Assembly (NCBI RefSeq): GCF_001984175.1 | Contig: NZ_MTQP01000038.1 | Span: 25,776 to 89,775, forward strand | DNA from: Saccharothrix sp. ALI-22-I | GTDB taxonomy: Bacteria > Actinomycetota > Actinomycetes > Mycobacteriales > Pseudonocardiaceae | Direction of reading: 5' to 3' | Length of the DNA: 64,000 nucleotides | Shown here: in pieces, positions 21,708-36,700 of the stretch | Position numbering within the stretch: the first letter of the stretch is position 1 | Layout: each line of letters begins with the position of its first letter | The notes under the pieces: generated by a model | What the model saw: only the letters and a program-made list of their open reading frames with translations | The model's database searches: none | What the model was told of the DNA's origin: nothing | Program-made: the position numbers and the translations under genes

Positions 21708-24700
21708 GAGAGCCCAAGCTCCTTGTCGATGAACTCGAAGATCTCCCCGTCGGTGGCGTGCTTGAGCCGCAGGGCAACGGTCTCGCCGGGCGGCGCGGCC
21801 GTCGATCCCGCCTCCGCCAACAGCTCTTCCAGCTCCTCGACGAGCCGCTTCCTGGCCCGTTCGTCGACGAGGACCGCGGGCAGCTTGGACCGCACCCGCT
21901 CCAGATCGGCGAGCGGCGAGTCGGGCGAGTCGTCCTCGGTCGTGGACAACCGCTCCCGGAGGTGGTCGGCCACCGCCCGGGGAGTTGGGTGGTCGAACAG
22001 CAGCGTGGCGGGCAGGCGCAGTTCGGTCACCTCCTCCAATCGGTTCCGGAACTCCAGCGTCGACAGGGAGTCCAGCCCCAGTTCGAGGAACCCCCGGTCG
22101 ACTTGGACGAGTTGCGAGTCCGGGTATCCGAGGATGCGCGCCACGTGCTCGCGCACCTCCGACAGCAGCACCCTGGTCGGGTCGGCCTCGGCCATCCTCC
22201 GCCGCAGGTCACGCGGTGGGCTCGGAGCGCTGCCGTCCGCCGCGGGCCGCGTGGGGGTCCGCACGAGGTCGCGCAGCAAACGCGGAATGGTGCCACCGTC
22301 CGCTGCCACCGCGGTGAGGCCGAGGCGCATCGCCAGCAGCACTGCTCCGCCCGCCCCAAGTGCCTCGTCGAGCAGACCGACCGCCTGTTCGGCGGGCATC
22401 GGCACCACCCCGTACCCGCGAATCCGTGCGAGGTCGGCCTCCGAGAGCTTGCCCGTCATGCCGCTCGGCGTTTCCCAGAGCCCCCACGCCAACGAGAGCG
22501 CAGGTTCGCCGGCTGCCCGCCGCTGCTGGGCGAAGGCATCCATGAACGCGTTCGCGGCGGCGTAGTTGCCCTGGCCGGTGCCGCCGAGCACGCCCGCGAT
22601 CGACGAGCACAGAATGAACGCTGACAGGTTCCGGTCCCGGGTCAGCTCGTGGAGGATCAGCGTGCCGTCCACCTTCGGGCGCAGGACGCGGTCCACCCGC
22701 TCCGGAGTCAGCGCCGTGACGATCCCGTCGTCGAGCACACCCGCCGCGTGGATCACGGCGGTCAGCGGGCGGTCGTCCGGGATCGCGGCCAGCAGTGCGG
22801 CCACTGCCCGCCGATCCGCCACGTCGCACGCCACGACCGATGCCCTCGTGCCGAGCGAGTTCAGCTCGGACACCAGGCCCGCGGCTCCTGCGGCGACCGG
22901 CCCGCCCCGGCTCACCAGCAGCAGGTGCCGGACGCCGCGCCCGGCGAGGTGGCGGGCCAACGCCTGCCCCACCACCCCGGTACCGCCGGTGATCAGCACG
23001 GTGCCGTCCGGGTCCCACGGCGTTCCGCTGCCGGCCGGGGGGACGCGGACCAGCCGGGCGGCACGCGCTTCGCCGGCTCGCAGGACTAGTTGCGGCTCGT
23101 CGGTGGCGACCACACCGGGCAGGGCGGCCAGCGAGGCGTCGGAGGTGTCGGCGTCCACGAGCACGAACCGTCCGGGGTTCTCTGACTGGGCCGATCGGAC
23201 CAGGCCCCACAGCGCGGCGCCTGGCAGGTCAGAGACGGGTTCTTCGCCGGCGGCTCCGGTGGTCAGCAGGACGAGCCGCGTCCGGGAGAGCCGGTGTTCG
23301 GAGAGCCAGTTCCGGATCAGCTCCAACCCCTGCACGGCTAGGTGGCGGACTGCGGCGGAGATGGGGAGCCCGGCTTCGGCCCGTGGGGACCACAGCACCA
23401 TGTCCGGGGCCGGGTGTCCCGCGTCCAGGGCTTCTCGCAGCTCGTCGAAGCGGCCGACTTCCGCCACCTCCGCTTCCGGGCGCAACGCGCCCGCGATACG
23501 TGGCTCCGACGGGCCCAGCACGACCCAGCGGTGGCTGACCGCCGAGGCGCGAGGGACGGCGGACCACTCTAGGCGGAAGAGCGAATCACCCGCGCGCACT
23601 CCGGCAGCGGGGCGCAGCCGCAACGATTCCACCGCGAGGACGAGGTGTCCCTCGGCGTCGTGCGCGTCGAGCGAGAACTCATGCTCCCCGACCGGCGACA
23701 ACCGGACGCGGAGCACGTCGACTCCGGTCTTGTGCAGGGACGCGCCGCGCACGGAGAACGGGATCAGCCTTGCGTCACCCATCACGAACGCCACCGCTTG
23801 CAGTGCGGCGTCCAACAGGGCGGGGTGGAGGCCGAAGGACCGGGACTGTCCACAGCTCTCTTCTGGCAGCCGTGCCTCGACGAGCACGTCGTCCCCGTCG
23901 CACCACACCTTGTCGAGCCCCCGGAACGCCGGTCCGTAGTCGAAACCCCGGTCGACCAGCCGCTCGTAGAACCCGCTGGTGTCCACCGGCACCGCGTGGT
24001 CGTCCGGCGCTTGGGCACGCCGGGCGTCGCCTTCCCCGGCAATGAGCACACCCGTCATGTGGCGGGTCCAGCGCAGGTCGCCCTCTGGTTTGGCGTGCAA
24101 TCGCACCTGTCGGCGATGGGTCTCGTCCTCCGGGCCCACCAGCAGCTGCACCGCGACCGCTCCGCACTCGGGAAGGATCAGGGGTTCTTCGAGGATCAGT
24201 TCGTCGACCTGCCGGCAGGCGCACCGCCGCCCGGCCCAGAGGGCTAGTTCGAGGAACGCCGTCGCCGGGAACAGAATCTGCCCGCCCACCACGTGGTCGG
24301 CCAGCCAGGGATGGGTGCGAGTCGAGAGCGTGGCGGTGAGCACGACGCTGCCCTCACCCGCGACCTCGGTCGTGGATGCCACGAACGGGTGACCCGTGTC
24401 GGCGTGGCGCTCGGGTGCCGCGTCCAACCAGTAACGCCGATGTTGGAACGGGTACGTCGGGAGCACGACCGGCTGGGGACGGTTGTCGGCGAACACCGCG
24501 TCCCAGTCCACGGCGGCTCCGCAACCGTACAGGTCGCCGAGGGTCCGGAGGACCTGGTGCCGGTCGTCGGTGCCGGGCCGCAGCGCGGCCAGGAACACGG
24601 GGGCGGGCTCCCGCTCCGCGAGGCAGTCCTCGGCCGGCGTGGCCAACCCGCCGTCCGGGCTCAGGTCCAGGTAGCAGCCGACACCCTGGTCGTGGAGCCG

Positions 24701-27700
24701 GTGCACGCCGTCCTGGAACCGCACCGCGCGGCGCAGGTGGCGGACCCAGTACTCAGGTGAGGCGAGTTCCGCGGCACCGACCTGCTCGCCGGTGACGGAC
24801 GAGACGACCGGGATCGACGGTGTCGCACAGGTGAGGTCGGCGGCAACCTCGCGGTATCGGTCGACGATTCGGTCAACGTGCGGTGAGTGGAACGCGTGGC
24901 TGACGCGCAGTCGTTTGGTCCGGCGGCCTCGCGCGGCCAGCTCCTCCGCCAGACGGTGGACCGCCTCTTCGTCACCGGAGAGCACCGTGGAGGTCGAACT
25001 GTTGACCGCCGCGATGTCGACACCGGTGCGACCCGCCAGCAACGGCCGCACCTCCTCCTCCGCGGCCTCGACGGCGACCATCGCACCGTGGGCGGGCATG
25101 GTCTGCATCAGGCGACCCCGCGCGGCGACGAGGACGCACGCGTCGGCGAGCGACAACGCACCCGCACAGTGCACCGCGCCGAGCTCGCCCACGGAGTGGC
25201 CGAGGAGGAACGCCGGTGTCACTCCCCAGCTCCGGAACAACCGGAAGAGGGCCACCTCGAACGCGAAGATCGCGGGCTGCGCGTGGATCGTCTGGTCGAG
25301 GGCGGTGTCGCGGCCGGGGTCCTCCGCTGCCAGAACCATGTCGAGGACGGGCCGTTCGGTGTGCCGGTCGAGCTCCGCGCACACCTCCCGCAACGCCTGG
25401 TCGAACGCCGGAAACGCGTCGGCGAGCACCCGACCCATGCCGATCCGTTGCCCGCCCTGCCCGCCGAAGAGGACGGCGATGCCGCCGCGGCGCGCCGCGC
25501 GGGCCGTCCCGTGTGCACCGCCGGCCAACGCATCCAGTCCGGTCAGGAACTCCTGCCGGGTGGTTCCGGTCAGCACGGCGCGGTGTTCGAACCTGGAGCG
25601 CGTCTTCACGAGTGAATGCGCGATGTCCACGGGCTCGACATCGGGATCCGCTCCGAGGAAGGCGCGAAGCCGGTCGGCCTGCGCGCACAACGCGTCGGCG
25701 GTCCGGGCCGACAAGACCCAAGGGACGACGCCGGGGTCCTGCGGGCTCCGCCGCTCCTCTCCGGTTCCCGACCTCGGTGCTTCCTCCAGGATCAGGTGCG
25801 CGTTCGTCCCGCTGATGCCGAACGACGACACGCCGGCGCGCCTCGGTCGTTCCCCCGCCGGCCAGTCGACCTGCTCGGCGAGCAGCCTCAGGCTGCCGGA
25901 CCAATCCACGTGCGGCGTGGGTTCCGCCACGTGCAGGGTGCGCGGCAAGATCTCCCGTTGGAGTGCCATCACCATCTTGATGACACCGGCGACCCCGGAG
26001 GCCGACTGCGTGTGGCCGATGTTGGACTTCAGGGAGGCCAGCCACAACGGGCGGTCGCGGTCCTTGCCATAGGTGGCGAGCACGGCGTGGGCCTCGATCG
26101 GGTCCCCGAGTTCCGTTCCGGTTCCGTGAGCCTCGACCGCGTCCACGTCCTGCGCACGGAGGCCGGTGTTCGCCAGGGCCTGGCGGATCACCGCTTGTTG
26201 CGCCAGACCGTTCGGCGCGGTCAGGCCGTTGCTCGCACCGTCGGAGTTCACCGCCGAGCCGCGGATGAGGGCGAGCACGCGGTGCCCGTGCCGTTGCGCG
26301 TCCGACAGCCGCTCCAGCAGGACGAGACCGACGCCTTCCGCCCACCCGGTCCCGTCCGCCCGCGCGCTGAACGCCTTGCAGCGGCCGTCGGGCGCGAGCA
26401 CTCCCTGCCTGCTGAACTCGGTGAAGGTGTCGAGGGTGGACATCACCGTGGCCCCGCCCGCGAGCGCCATGCGGCATTCGCCTCGGAGCAGCGCCTGTCC
26501 GGCCAGGTGCAACGCGACCAGGGAGGACGAGCACGCGGTGTCCACGTTGATCGCCGGCCCCTGCAGTCCGAACCAGTAGGCGATGCGGCCGGCGGCGACG
26601 CTGCCCGCGCTCCCCAGCGTGAGGTAACCCTCGAGCCCTTCGGGCGGTGATGAGACGCGGGAGCCGTAGTCGTGGTAGCTGGTTCCCACGAAGACACCGA
26701 TGTTCTCTCCGCGCAAAGCGTCAATGTCCACGGTGGCGCGCTCGAACGCCTCCCAGGAGGTTTCCAGCAGCAGCCGGTGCTGCGGGTCGATCGCGAGCGC
26801 CTCGCGTGGGCTGATCTGGAAGAACTCCGGGTCGAAGTTCGCGGCGTCGTAGAGAAACCCGCCACCGGTCGTGGCGAACGTTCCGGGGCGGGAAAGCTCG
26901 GGGTCGTACTTCCCTTCGACGTCCCACCCCCGGTCGCGGGGAAAGTCCGAGATCACGTCGCGGCCTTCGGCGACGAGCTGCCACAGCTCTTCCGGCGAGC
27001 GGACTCCGCCGGGGAAGCGGCAGCTCATCGCCACCACCGCGATCGGCTCGTCCCGCGGCGCCGCGGCTTCCGCGGCCTTGACGACCTCTGCGACCTTGAC
27101 GACCCCGGTGCGCCGGGGTCGCAGCGCACCGGCCAGCTCCGCGGCGGTGGGGTGGTCGAATACCAACGTCACAGGCAGGTCCAGTCCTGTGGTGCGGGCC
27201 AGCCCGTCCCGGAAGCGGACCGCTGTCATCGAGTCGAATCCCAGGTCCCGGACAGGGCGGTCGGGGTCGACGTCGTCGGGCCCGGAGTACCCGAGCAGCT
27301 CGGCGATCCGGGTTCGCACCAGGTCGAGCAGGAGTCGGTCCTGTTCTGGGCCCGGGAGCTCGCCGACGCGCCGCGCCCAGCCGTTGTCGGCCGGCCCGCC
27401 CGCGTGGACCTGTTCACCGGTGAGTTCGGCCAGGATCGCGCCGCGTGCCAGAGAGGCTCGCAACCGGTTCCAGTCGACCTCGGCGGCGATCGTGAACGGC
27501 GCATCCTCTCCGAGCGTGCGGCGCAACGCGCCGATGGCCTGTTCAGGCCGCATGGGTGGGATTCCCCGCCGTCGCAGCCGCTGGTCGAGTTCGGCGTCGA
27601 CCAGACCATCGCCCCACGAGCCCCAGGCGATCGCCGTGGCCGGCAGGCCGATGCCCCGGCGGTGCTGCGCGAGTGCGTCCACACCGGCGTTGGCCGCCGC

Positions 27701-30700
27701 GTAACTCGCCTGACCGGGCGCGCCGACCGTTCCCGCCAGCGAGGACACGAGCACGAACATCGAGAGGTCGTGATCCCGGGTCAACTCGTGGAGGTGCACC
27801 GCCGCACCGAATTTGGGGTCGATCACCTCGGCCGCGCGAGCCGTGTCGAGCGCGTCGACGAGCGCATCGTCCAGCGCGCCGGCGGCGTGGACCACGCCGG
27901 TCAGCGGGCTTTCCGGCGGCACCGTCCCCAGCAGTCGTCGGAGGGATTCCCGGTCGGTCACGTCACACGCGGCCACAGTGATCCGGGTTCCCGTCCCGGA
28001 CAGCTCTTCGACGAGCTCTGCGGCTCCCTCGGTGTCCGGCCCGCGTCGGGTGGCCAACAACAGGTGCTCCGCTCCTTCGCGGGCCAGCCACCGCGCGATG
28101 TGTGCGCCCACAGCGCCCAAACCACCGGTGATCAGCACCGTTCCCCGGCCCGGCCGGAATGCTTCGACGTCGGCGGGGACGGCCTCGACCACTCGTGGGA
28201 CGAGCACCCCGGAGCTGCGGATCGCGCACCGGTCTTCGCCGCTGACCCCGGCCAGCGCCCTGCCAACCTGGTGAAACTCGTGGGGTCCGGCGGATTCCGG
28301 CAGGTCGAGCAGACCTCCCCAGCGCGCACCGCACTCCTGGGCGGCCACCTGTCCCAGCCCCCAGGTCAGCGCCTGAGCCGGGCTGGGTGGGGGATCCTCC
28401 GGTCCCGTCGACACCGCTCCCCTGGTGCAGCACCACAGCGGCGCGTCGATCCCGACGTCACCGAGCGCCTGGATGAGAGAGACCACCAGCGCGAATCCCC
28501 TCGGCACCGCGGTCCCGGGCATCGAGGGGTCGTCCGGTGCCGGCAGGGACACGACCCCGTCCACGGCATCGCCGATCGCGCCCCGGAGCCGTGCCGCCAC
28601 TGCGGCGCGATCGGGTTCGTCGATGTCGATCCGCTCCACCAGGGCGCCGAGTTCGGCGAGCTCGGCTTGGACAGCCTCGGACCACCCGGTGCCCCGACCG
28701 CCTGAGGTCACGACCAACCACCTGCCGGACAAGCGGGCCGGCAGCCCGTCCTGTACCACCCGCCACGCCACGCGGTACCGCCGCGCGCCCGCGCTGCGCC
28801 GGTCTGCGAGCCAGTAGCGGCGCTGCTGGAAGGGGTAGGTCGGGAGGTCGACGCAGCGGGGTTCGAGGCCGCTGAACGCCTTGTCCCAGGTCACGGGCAC
28901 GCCGTGCGCGAAGGCTTCGCCGACTGCGGCCAGCATTCGGTCCGGCCCGCCGTCCCCCCGGCGCAGCGTGTCAACGGTCCACAGCGGTTTTCCGCTCTGC
29001 TCAGCGGTTCGCTGGATCGGGAAGGAGAGCACGGGGTGCGGGCTGACCTCCACGAAGACGTCATGCCCGGCGTCGAGCAGGTTCCGCGTCGCCGCGTCGA
29101 AGCGCACGCCGCAGCGGAGGTTGTCCACCCAGTACCCGGGCCCCAGTCCGATGGTGTCGAGGTCGCCGCCGGTGACCGTCGACCAGAACGGGATGTCCCC
29201 GCTGCGCGGGCGGATGCCGTCGAGAGCGGTGCGGAGGTGCTCGCGGATGGCCTCGACGTGCGACGAATGGGAGGCGTAGTCCACCGGGAGCCGCTTCGCC
29301 GACAGACCGCTCTCTAGGCAGCGCGCCACCAGTTCGTCGAGCGCGGGCGCCTCGCCGGAGACGACCACCGAACCGGGGCCGTTGGTCGCGGCCACCTCGA
29401 TCCGCCCGTCCCACCTCGCCAGGATCTCCGCCACGTCCCCGGGCTCCGCCGAGATCCCGGCCATGCCGCCCTTCCCGGAGAGGTGGGTGCGCAGCAGGCG
29501 GCTGCGGATCGCGACGACTTTCGCCGCGTCCTCCAGGGACAGGCCGCCGGCGACGCACGCGGCGGCGATCTCCCCCTGGCTGTGGCCGACGACCGCGGCC
29601 GGTTCCACGCCGTACCAGCGCCAGAGTTCGGCCAAGGACACCATCACCGCGAACACCGCCGGCTGCACCACGTCCACGCGGTCCAGCGGCGGTGCGCCCG
29701 GCTCACCGCGGAGCACCTCCAACAGCGACCAGTCGGTGAACGGCTCCAACGCGCGCGCGCACTCCTCCACCCGGTCGCGGAAGACCGCAGAGCTGTCGAG
29801 GAGGTCGCGAGCCATGCCCGGCCAGTGCGTTCCCTGTCCGGGGAAGACGAACACGACCCGGCGGTCCGTGGCGGGGGCGGTCGGCCCCTCGTGGAGGAGG
29901 GTGTCCAGATCCCGGCGGAACTGCGCGGGACTGCTGCCGACGAGCACCGCCCGATGCCGGAACGCGGTCCGGCTCGTCGCCAGGGAGTAGCCGACGTCCA
30001 CCGGACTCACGTCCGGGGATCGCGAGAGGAAATCCCGGAGCAGGCGGGCGTGCGCCCGGAGGGCGGCGGGCTCCGTCGCCGACAGGACCCACGGCACGAC
30101 GGCATCGACCTCGCGGCGGGGCCGCGGTGGCTCGGGGGGAGCCTGCTCCAGGATGACGTGTGCGTTGGTCCCGCTGATCCCGAACGCGGAGATTCCCGCG
30201 ATGCGCGGCCGGCCGCGGTCGGGCCACGCCATCCGCTCGGTGAGCAGGCGCACCGCACCGGAGGACCAGTCGATGTGGGGCGAGGGTTCGTCGACGTGCA
30301 GCGTCCGCGGCAGCACACCGTGCTGGAGCGCGAGCACGGTCTTGACGACTCCGGCGAGACCGGCGGCCGCCTGGGTGTGGCCGATGTTGGACTTCAGCGA
30401 TCCCACCCACAGCGGACGGTCCCGGTCCTGCCCGTAGGTCGCCAAGAGTGCGTGGGCCTCGATGGGGTCGCCGAGCGTGGTGCCGGTGCCGTGGGCTTCC
30501 ACGACGTCCACCTCGTCCGGCCGAACGCCCGCGTTGGCCAGGGCCTGGCGGATCACCGCCTGTTGCGCCAGGCCGTTCGGCGCGGTCAGCCCGTTGCTCG
30601 CACCGTCGGAGTTGACCGCTGAGCCGCGCACCACGGCCAGCACGGGGTGACCGTTGCGCCTCGCCTCGGACAGCCGTTCCAGCAGCACCACGACGGCACC

Positions 30701-33700
30701 CTCGGCAAGGCCGATGCCGTTGGCGGAGGCGGCGAAAGCTCGGCACCGCCCGTCCGGCGACAAGGCACCTTGCTTGCCGAGTTCCGCCAACGTCATCGGC
30801 GCGGAGAGCACGGCCGCGCCTCCGACAAGCGCGAGAGAGCACTCGCCGGTGCGCAGCGACTGGCATGCCTGGTGGAGTGCGACCAGCGAGGATGAGCACG
30901 CGGTGTCGGTGGTGATGGAAGGGCCTTGGAAGCCGAAGGTGTAGCTGATGCGTCCCGACAGGATGCTGGTGACCGTCCCGGTCACGAGGTGACCCGCGAC
31001 CTCGTCCACCGCATCAGCCGGATCGGCGGCGTAGCCCTGGTAGCCGGCACCGACGAAGACGCCCGTCTGGCTCCCGCGCAGTGTCGTCGGGTCCAGCCCG
31101 GCCCGTTCGATCGCCTCCCACGAGGTTTCCAGCAGCAGGCGTTGCTGCGGGTCCATCGCCAGCGCTTCCCGGGGACTGATCCCGAAGAAGGCAGCGTCGA
31201 ACAGCGCTGCGCCGTGCAGGAATCCTCCCGCGTGTGCGATGAGGGCGTCGGGGCGTGCGGGGTCCTGGTCATACCGCGCTCCCCAACCGCGGTCCGTCGG
31301 TATTGCCGAGATCATGTCGTCGCCGCGTTCGAGCACCTGCCACAACTGTTCCGGGGTCCGCACGTCCTGCGGCAGGCGGAAGCTCATCGCCACCACCGCG
31401 ATCGGTTCCTCGGTGCTCACGTGGCCGATGACCTGGCCGGCGTCCTGGGCACCTGCGCTCAGCGTTGCCAGGTGGGAGGCCAGCCTGGCCACGGTGGGGT
31501 GGTCGAAGACGGCGGTCACCGGGATTTGCAGGCCGATGGCCTCGGCGAGCCGCGTGCGCAGTCGCACGGTCATCGGTGAGTCCAGCCCGAGGTCGCGCAA
31601 GGGGGTACCGGCGTCCACGGACTCCTGGTCCGGGAATCCGAGCACGGCAGCTACCTCGCGGCGAACCACGTGCACGAGCTCACCTGGCTGTGCCGAGGGC
31701 ACCACCCGAGACGTTCGCCCCGGTGGTCGCTCTCCGCCACCCGCGGCGCGGGCCCTGGGCACGCCGTCGAGCAGCGGACGTGGCCTGGCCACGGTGAACA
31801 GCGGCGTGAACGTCTCCCAGTCGACGTCCGCGACCGCGATGCAGGTCTCGCCCCGGTCCAACGCCGCCTGCAGCGCTGCGGTTGCCATTCGCGGGTCCAT
31901 GTACCCGATTCCGCCGGCGCGGAGTTCGTCCTTGGTTAGCGAGGCTGCCATTCCCGTGCCGTCTGTGGAGTTCCAGATACCCCATGCGATCGAGGTCGCG
32001 GGAAGCCCTCTGACTCGACGATTCTCGGCCAACGCGTCCAGATAAGCGTTCGCGGCGGCGTAGGCGCCGTGCGCGCCGCTGCCCCACGCCCCCGAAATCG
32101 ACGAGAAGAGCACGAACGCGTCGAGTTCGTTGGCGTCGTCGAAGAGCTCGTCCAGGTTCCGCGCCCCGATCAGCTTGGCCCGGACGACCTCGGTCAGCTC
32201 GTCCAGGCTTGTTTCCGCGACCGGACCGAGGGCGATGGCACCAGCGGTGTGAACCACCGTGCGCACGGGATCGCCCTGTTCGGCCAGGCGCCGAACGAGC
32301 TGGGCCAATTCGCCGCGCTTCGCCACGTCGCACCGTGCATGGGTAACGCGCGCACCCGATGCCGCCAGCTCAGCGCTGAACTCTGTCGCCCCGGGCGTTT
32401 CCGCGCCGCGGCGGCTGACCAGCACGAGGTGCCGTGCGCCCTCGCCAACGAGCCAGCGAGCGACGTGCTTCCCAAGACCCCCGTGGCCACCGGTGATCAA
32501 AGCGGTCCCCTGTGGACACCACTGGTCGGCCACGCGCACGCCGGTCGACGCGGGAGTCAGCCGGCGGATGAACAGCCCTTCATCGCGGAGCGCGAGTTGG
32601 TCTTCGCGCCCGCTGCCGACGAGAGCCCCGAGCAGGCGGGACAGGACCGCGTCCGTCGGCCTCTCCGGGATGTCGACCAGACCGCCCCAGCTCTCGGGTC
32701 GCTCCAACCCGAACACGCGTCCGAGTCCCCACACGGCTGCTTGTGTGGGGTGTTCCAGCGAATCGGACGCGACCGCCGCCACTGCTTCCGTGGTGATCAG
32801 CCACAGCGGCGCGGTCACGGCGAGATCGCAGATCGCTTGCGCCAAGGCGAGTGTCATCGCCAATCCGCCGGGCAGCTCCGGGTGCACGGGGTGAGGGCTT
32901 TCGTCCAGCGCCAGGAACGACACGATCCGGTCGGCGGTCGTTTCCGATCGCAGTCGCCGCCCGATCGATTCCCGGTCGGCCGAGTCGGGGTCCAGTTCCA
33001 GGGTGTCGACGTGTCCCATCGCTCCGAGTTCCCGGATGCATCCGGCTATCGCGGGGTGTTCGGCGTGGCCGGCGGGGAAGACCACCAGCCAATTCTCGGG
33101 CTGTGTGGGCGCCGGGACGGGGTTGCACGGCTCCCATCTGATGCGGTAGCGCCATGAGTCAACGGTTCGCTGGTCCCGGTCGCGGCGCTGCCACGACGAC
33201 AGCACGGGAAGTGCAGGACGCATGGCTTCGAGCGATTCGGGGTCGTCCAGGTCCATGATCGCCGACACGGCGTCGAGGTCCTGGCTGCACACGGCGTCCC
33301 AGAACGGGCCGTCCGGGGTAGACCGCTGTTCCGACGCGGGCTGTTCCAGCCAGTACCGCCGGCGCTGGAAGGCGTACGTCGGTAGATCCACCCGCACGCC
33401 GGTCCCGCTGAACGCGTGATCCCACGTGACGGGTGCACCTCGCACGTGTGCTTCGGCGATCGAGTGCATCATCTGATCGATACCGCCGCGACCGCGCCAC
33501 AGCGATCCCACCGCGTCCGCTTCGACGCCGGTTTCGTCGCAGATCTCCGTGATCGCCGCAGTCAGCACTGGGTGGGGACTGATCTCCAGGAACAGGTCGT
33601 GGCCGGTGCGCAGCAGTTCCCGGGTGGCTCGGTCGAACTCCACGGTATGCCGGAGGTTGCGGATCCAGTAGTCGGCGTTCAACTCTGTGGTGTCCAGTTG

Positions 33701-36700
33701 GCCGCCGGTGACGGTCGAGTAGAACGGCACCGTCGCCCGCTGCGGGCGAACGTCGCCCAGCACCTGCAGCAGCTGATCCCGGATCGCGTCCACCTGGTTG
33801 GAGTGCGAGGCGTAGTCCACCGGAATGCGGTGCGCCCGGATCCCGCCGACTTCGCATTCAGCCTGCACCTCGTCGATGTGCTGCGGGCTGCCAGCGAGGA
33901 CGACCGAGCGGGGGCCGTTGACCACCGCCACGGACAGCTGTCCCCGGTCCCAGTGCTCTCGAGGCTGATTGACCGCGAGCATCGCGCCGCGGCCGGCGAG
34001 GCGGCGCCGGACGAGCCGGCTGCGCAGAGCAACGATCCTGGCCGCTTCGGGAAGGGGCAGGGCACCGGCGACGCAGGCTGCCGCGATCTCGCCTTGGCTG
34101 TGGCCGACAACCGCATCCGGTTCGATCCCGTACCCGCGCCACACTTCCGCGAGCGCGACCATCATCGCGAACAACGCCGGCTGCACCACGTCGACGTGCT
34201 CCAGTGACGGAGCTCCTTGCGCTCCGCGCAGCACGTCGACCAAGGACCAGTCGACGACCGCTCGCAGCGCCGAGTCGCACTCGTCGATCCGGTCCCTGAA
34301 GCCACGGGAGGTCTCCAGCAGGTCCCCGACCATCCTGGGCCACTGGGTTCCCTGCCCAGGGAACACGAACACCACTTGGCGGTGGGGTCGGGCCCTGCCC
34401 TCGACCACCGTCCCGGTCACGCCGCCGGCGAGTTCGTCGACGCCCTGGATCAGCTCGTCCGCGCCTCGTCCCAACACCACGGCTCGGTGCGCCAGTGACG
34501 CCTTGGCCGTGACCAGGGCCCGGCCGATGTCCGACGGGGACAGTTCGGGATGGGCACGAGCGAAGGTCGACAACCGCTTCGCCTGGTCTCGCAAGGCGTT
34601 TCCGGTGGCGGCGGAGACGACCCACGGCACCACCTCGCCATGGGGCTCCGCGTCGGTTACGGGCGTAGCCGGCTCAGATGTCGCTTCGAGGATCGCGTGT
34701 GCGTTCGTTCCGCTGATCCCGAACGAGGACACGCCGGCGCGGCGGGGGTACCGGTCCTCCGGCCAAGGCTGAGCTTCGGTCAGCAGCCGCAGCGCCCCCG
34801 AGGACCAGTCGACCTGTGGCGTCGGCTCGTTGATGTGCAGTGTCCGCGGCAGGATCCCGTGGCGCATCGCGAGCACCATCTTGATCACACCGATGACGCC
34901 CGCCGCCGCCTGGGTGTGTCCCAGGTTGGACTTCACCGATCCCAACCACAGGGGTCGATCCCGGCTACCGCCACCGTAAGTGGCCAGCAGCGCGTTCGCT
35001 TCGATCGGGTCGCCCAGCGGTGTGCCGCTTCCGTGGGCCTCCACCGCGTCTACCTCGTTCGCGGACAATCCGGCGTCGGCGAGTGCCTGCCGGATGACCC
35101 GCTGTTGGGCGGACCCGCTGGGGGCGGTCAGGCCATTGCTCGCGCCGTCGGAGTTCACCGCCGTGCCGCGGACCACGGCCAGGACCTGGTGCCCGTGGCG
35201 CCGGGCATCCGACAGCCGCTCCAGCAGCAGCACACCCACGCCCTCGGCCAGCCCGAAGCCGTCGGCCTGCTCGGCGAACGCCTTGCACCGCCCGTCCGGC
35301 GACAACGCGTGCAGGTTGCTGAACTCGACGAACATGCCGAGGCTCGGCATGACAGCCGCACCGCCGACCAGCGCCATCGTGCACTCGCCGTACCGCAGTG
35401 CGCGGCAGGCGAGGTGCAGTGCGACCAGCGAGGAGGAACACGCCGTGTCGATCGTGACCGCAGGGCCTTGGAGCCCGAAGGCGTACGCCACCCGACCCGA
35501 CGCGACGCTGGCCGAGTTACCGGTGAGCACGTGTCCGCAGGTTTCGGCTGACGCATCCGCCAGGCGGGGGCCGTAATCCTGCGCCATGACCCCGGCGAAC
35601 ACGCCGATGCGTTCGCCGTGCGAGGAGGTCGGAGGAATCCCCGCACGCTCGAAGACCTCCCAGGAGGCTTCCAACAACAGGCGCTGCTGCGGGTCCATCG
35701 TCACGGCCTCACGCGGGCTGATGCCGAACAGGTCGGCGTCGAACTCGGTGGCGTCGTGGAGAAACCCCGCCGCGCGCTGGTAGTAGCTGCCTGCACGGCC
35801 GGGTTCGGGGTGGAAGCGGCCCTCGGTATCCCACCCGCGATCGTGCGGAAACCCCGAGACCGCGTCCGCCTCTGAGACCAACAATTGCCACAGGTCCTCG
35901 GGCGATGAGACCCGCCCCGGCAACCGGCAGCTCATCGCGACGATCGCTATCGGTTCTCTCGACGACTCCGGCACCGCTTCTGGAACCGTGGCCCCGCCCG
36001 CGTCCGCGGTGCGCAGAGCTTCCACCACGGCCCGGGGCGTGGGGTGGTCGAAGGCCAGCGTCGCGGGCAGGGACAGCCTTGTGGCCTTGGCGAGCCGGTC
36101 TCGGAGTTCTACTGCGGATACCGAATCCAAGCCGAGGTCCTGGAACGTCTTGTTCTCCGGCACCGCCGGGGCGTCGGTGGGAAGCAGCGCGGTGACGTGC
36201 GTACGCACCAAGGCCCGGAGGACCCGGACCCGTTCAGCCTCGGACGTGCGGTCGGGCTCAGCGGCTCGGTGATCCCGCACCTGCGCCTGGTCCGCTCCGG
36301 ACGATCCCGGCAATTCCACCCGCCGTGCGCCGGATCCGGCGAAGACGACCTCCCAGTCGGGATCCGCGCCTCGTACGTGGGCTTCAGCCACTGCGGTCAG
36401 GAACCGATCCATCCCTCCCCGCCCCCGACGCAGGGTGGGAATCGCGGCGGCGTCCACAGATCCAGCTTCGAAGGTCTCCCGCAGAGCGGAGGTCAACACC
36501 GAATGCGGGCTGATCTCCAGGAAGAGCCGGTGACCAGTGGCCAGCAAGGCGCGCACAGCGCCCGCGAAGTGCACCGGCTGGCGCAGGTTCCGGCACCAGT
36601 AGGCCGCATCCAGTGCGGAGGTGTCCAGGAACCCCCCGGTCGCCGAAGAGCAGAACGGAACCTCGGAACCCTGCGGCCGGATCGGACCGAGATCGCGGAG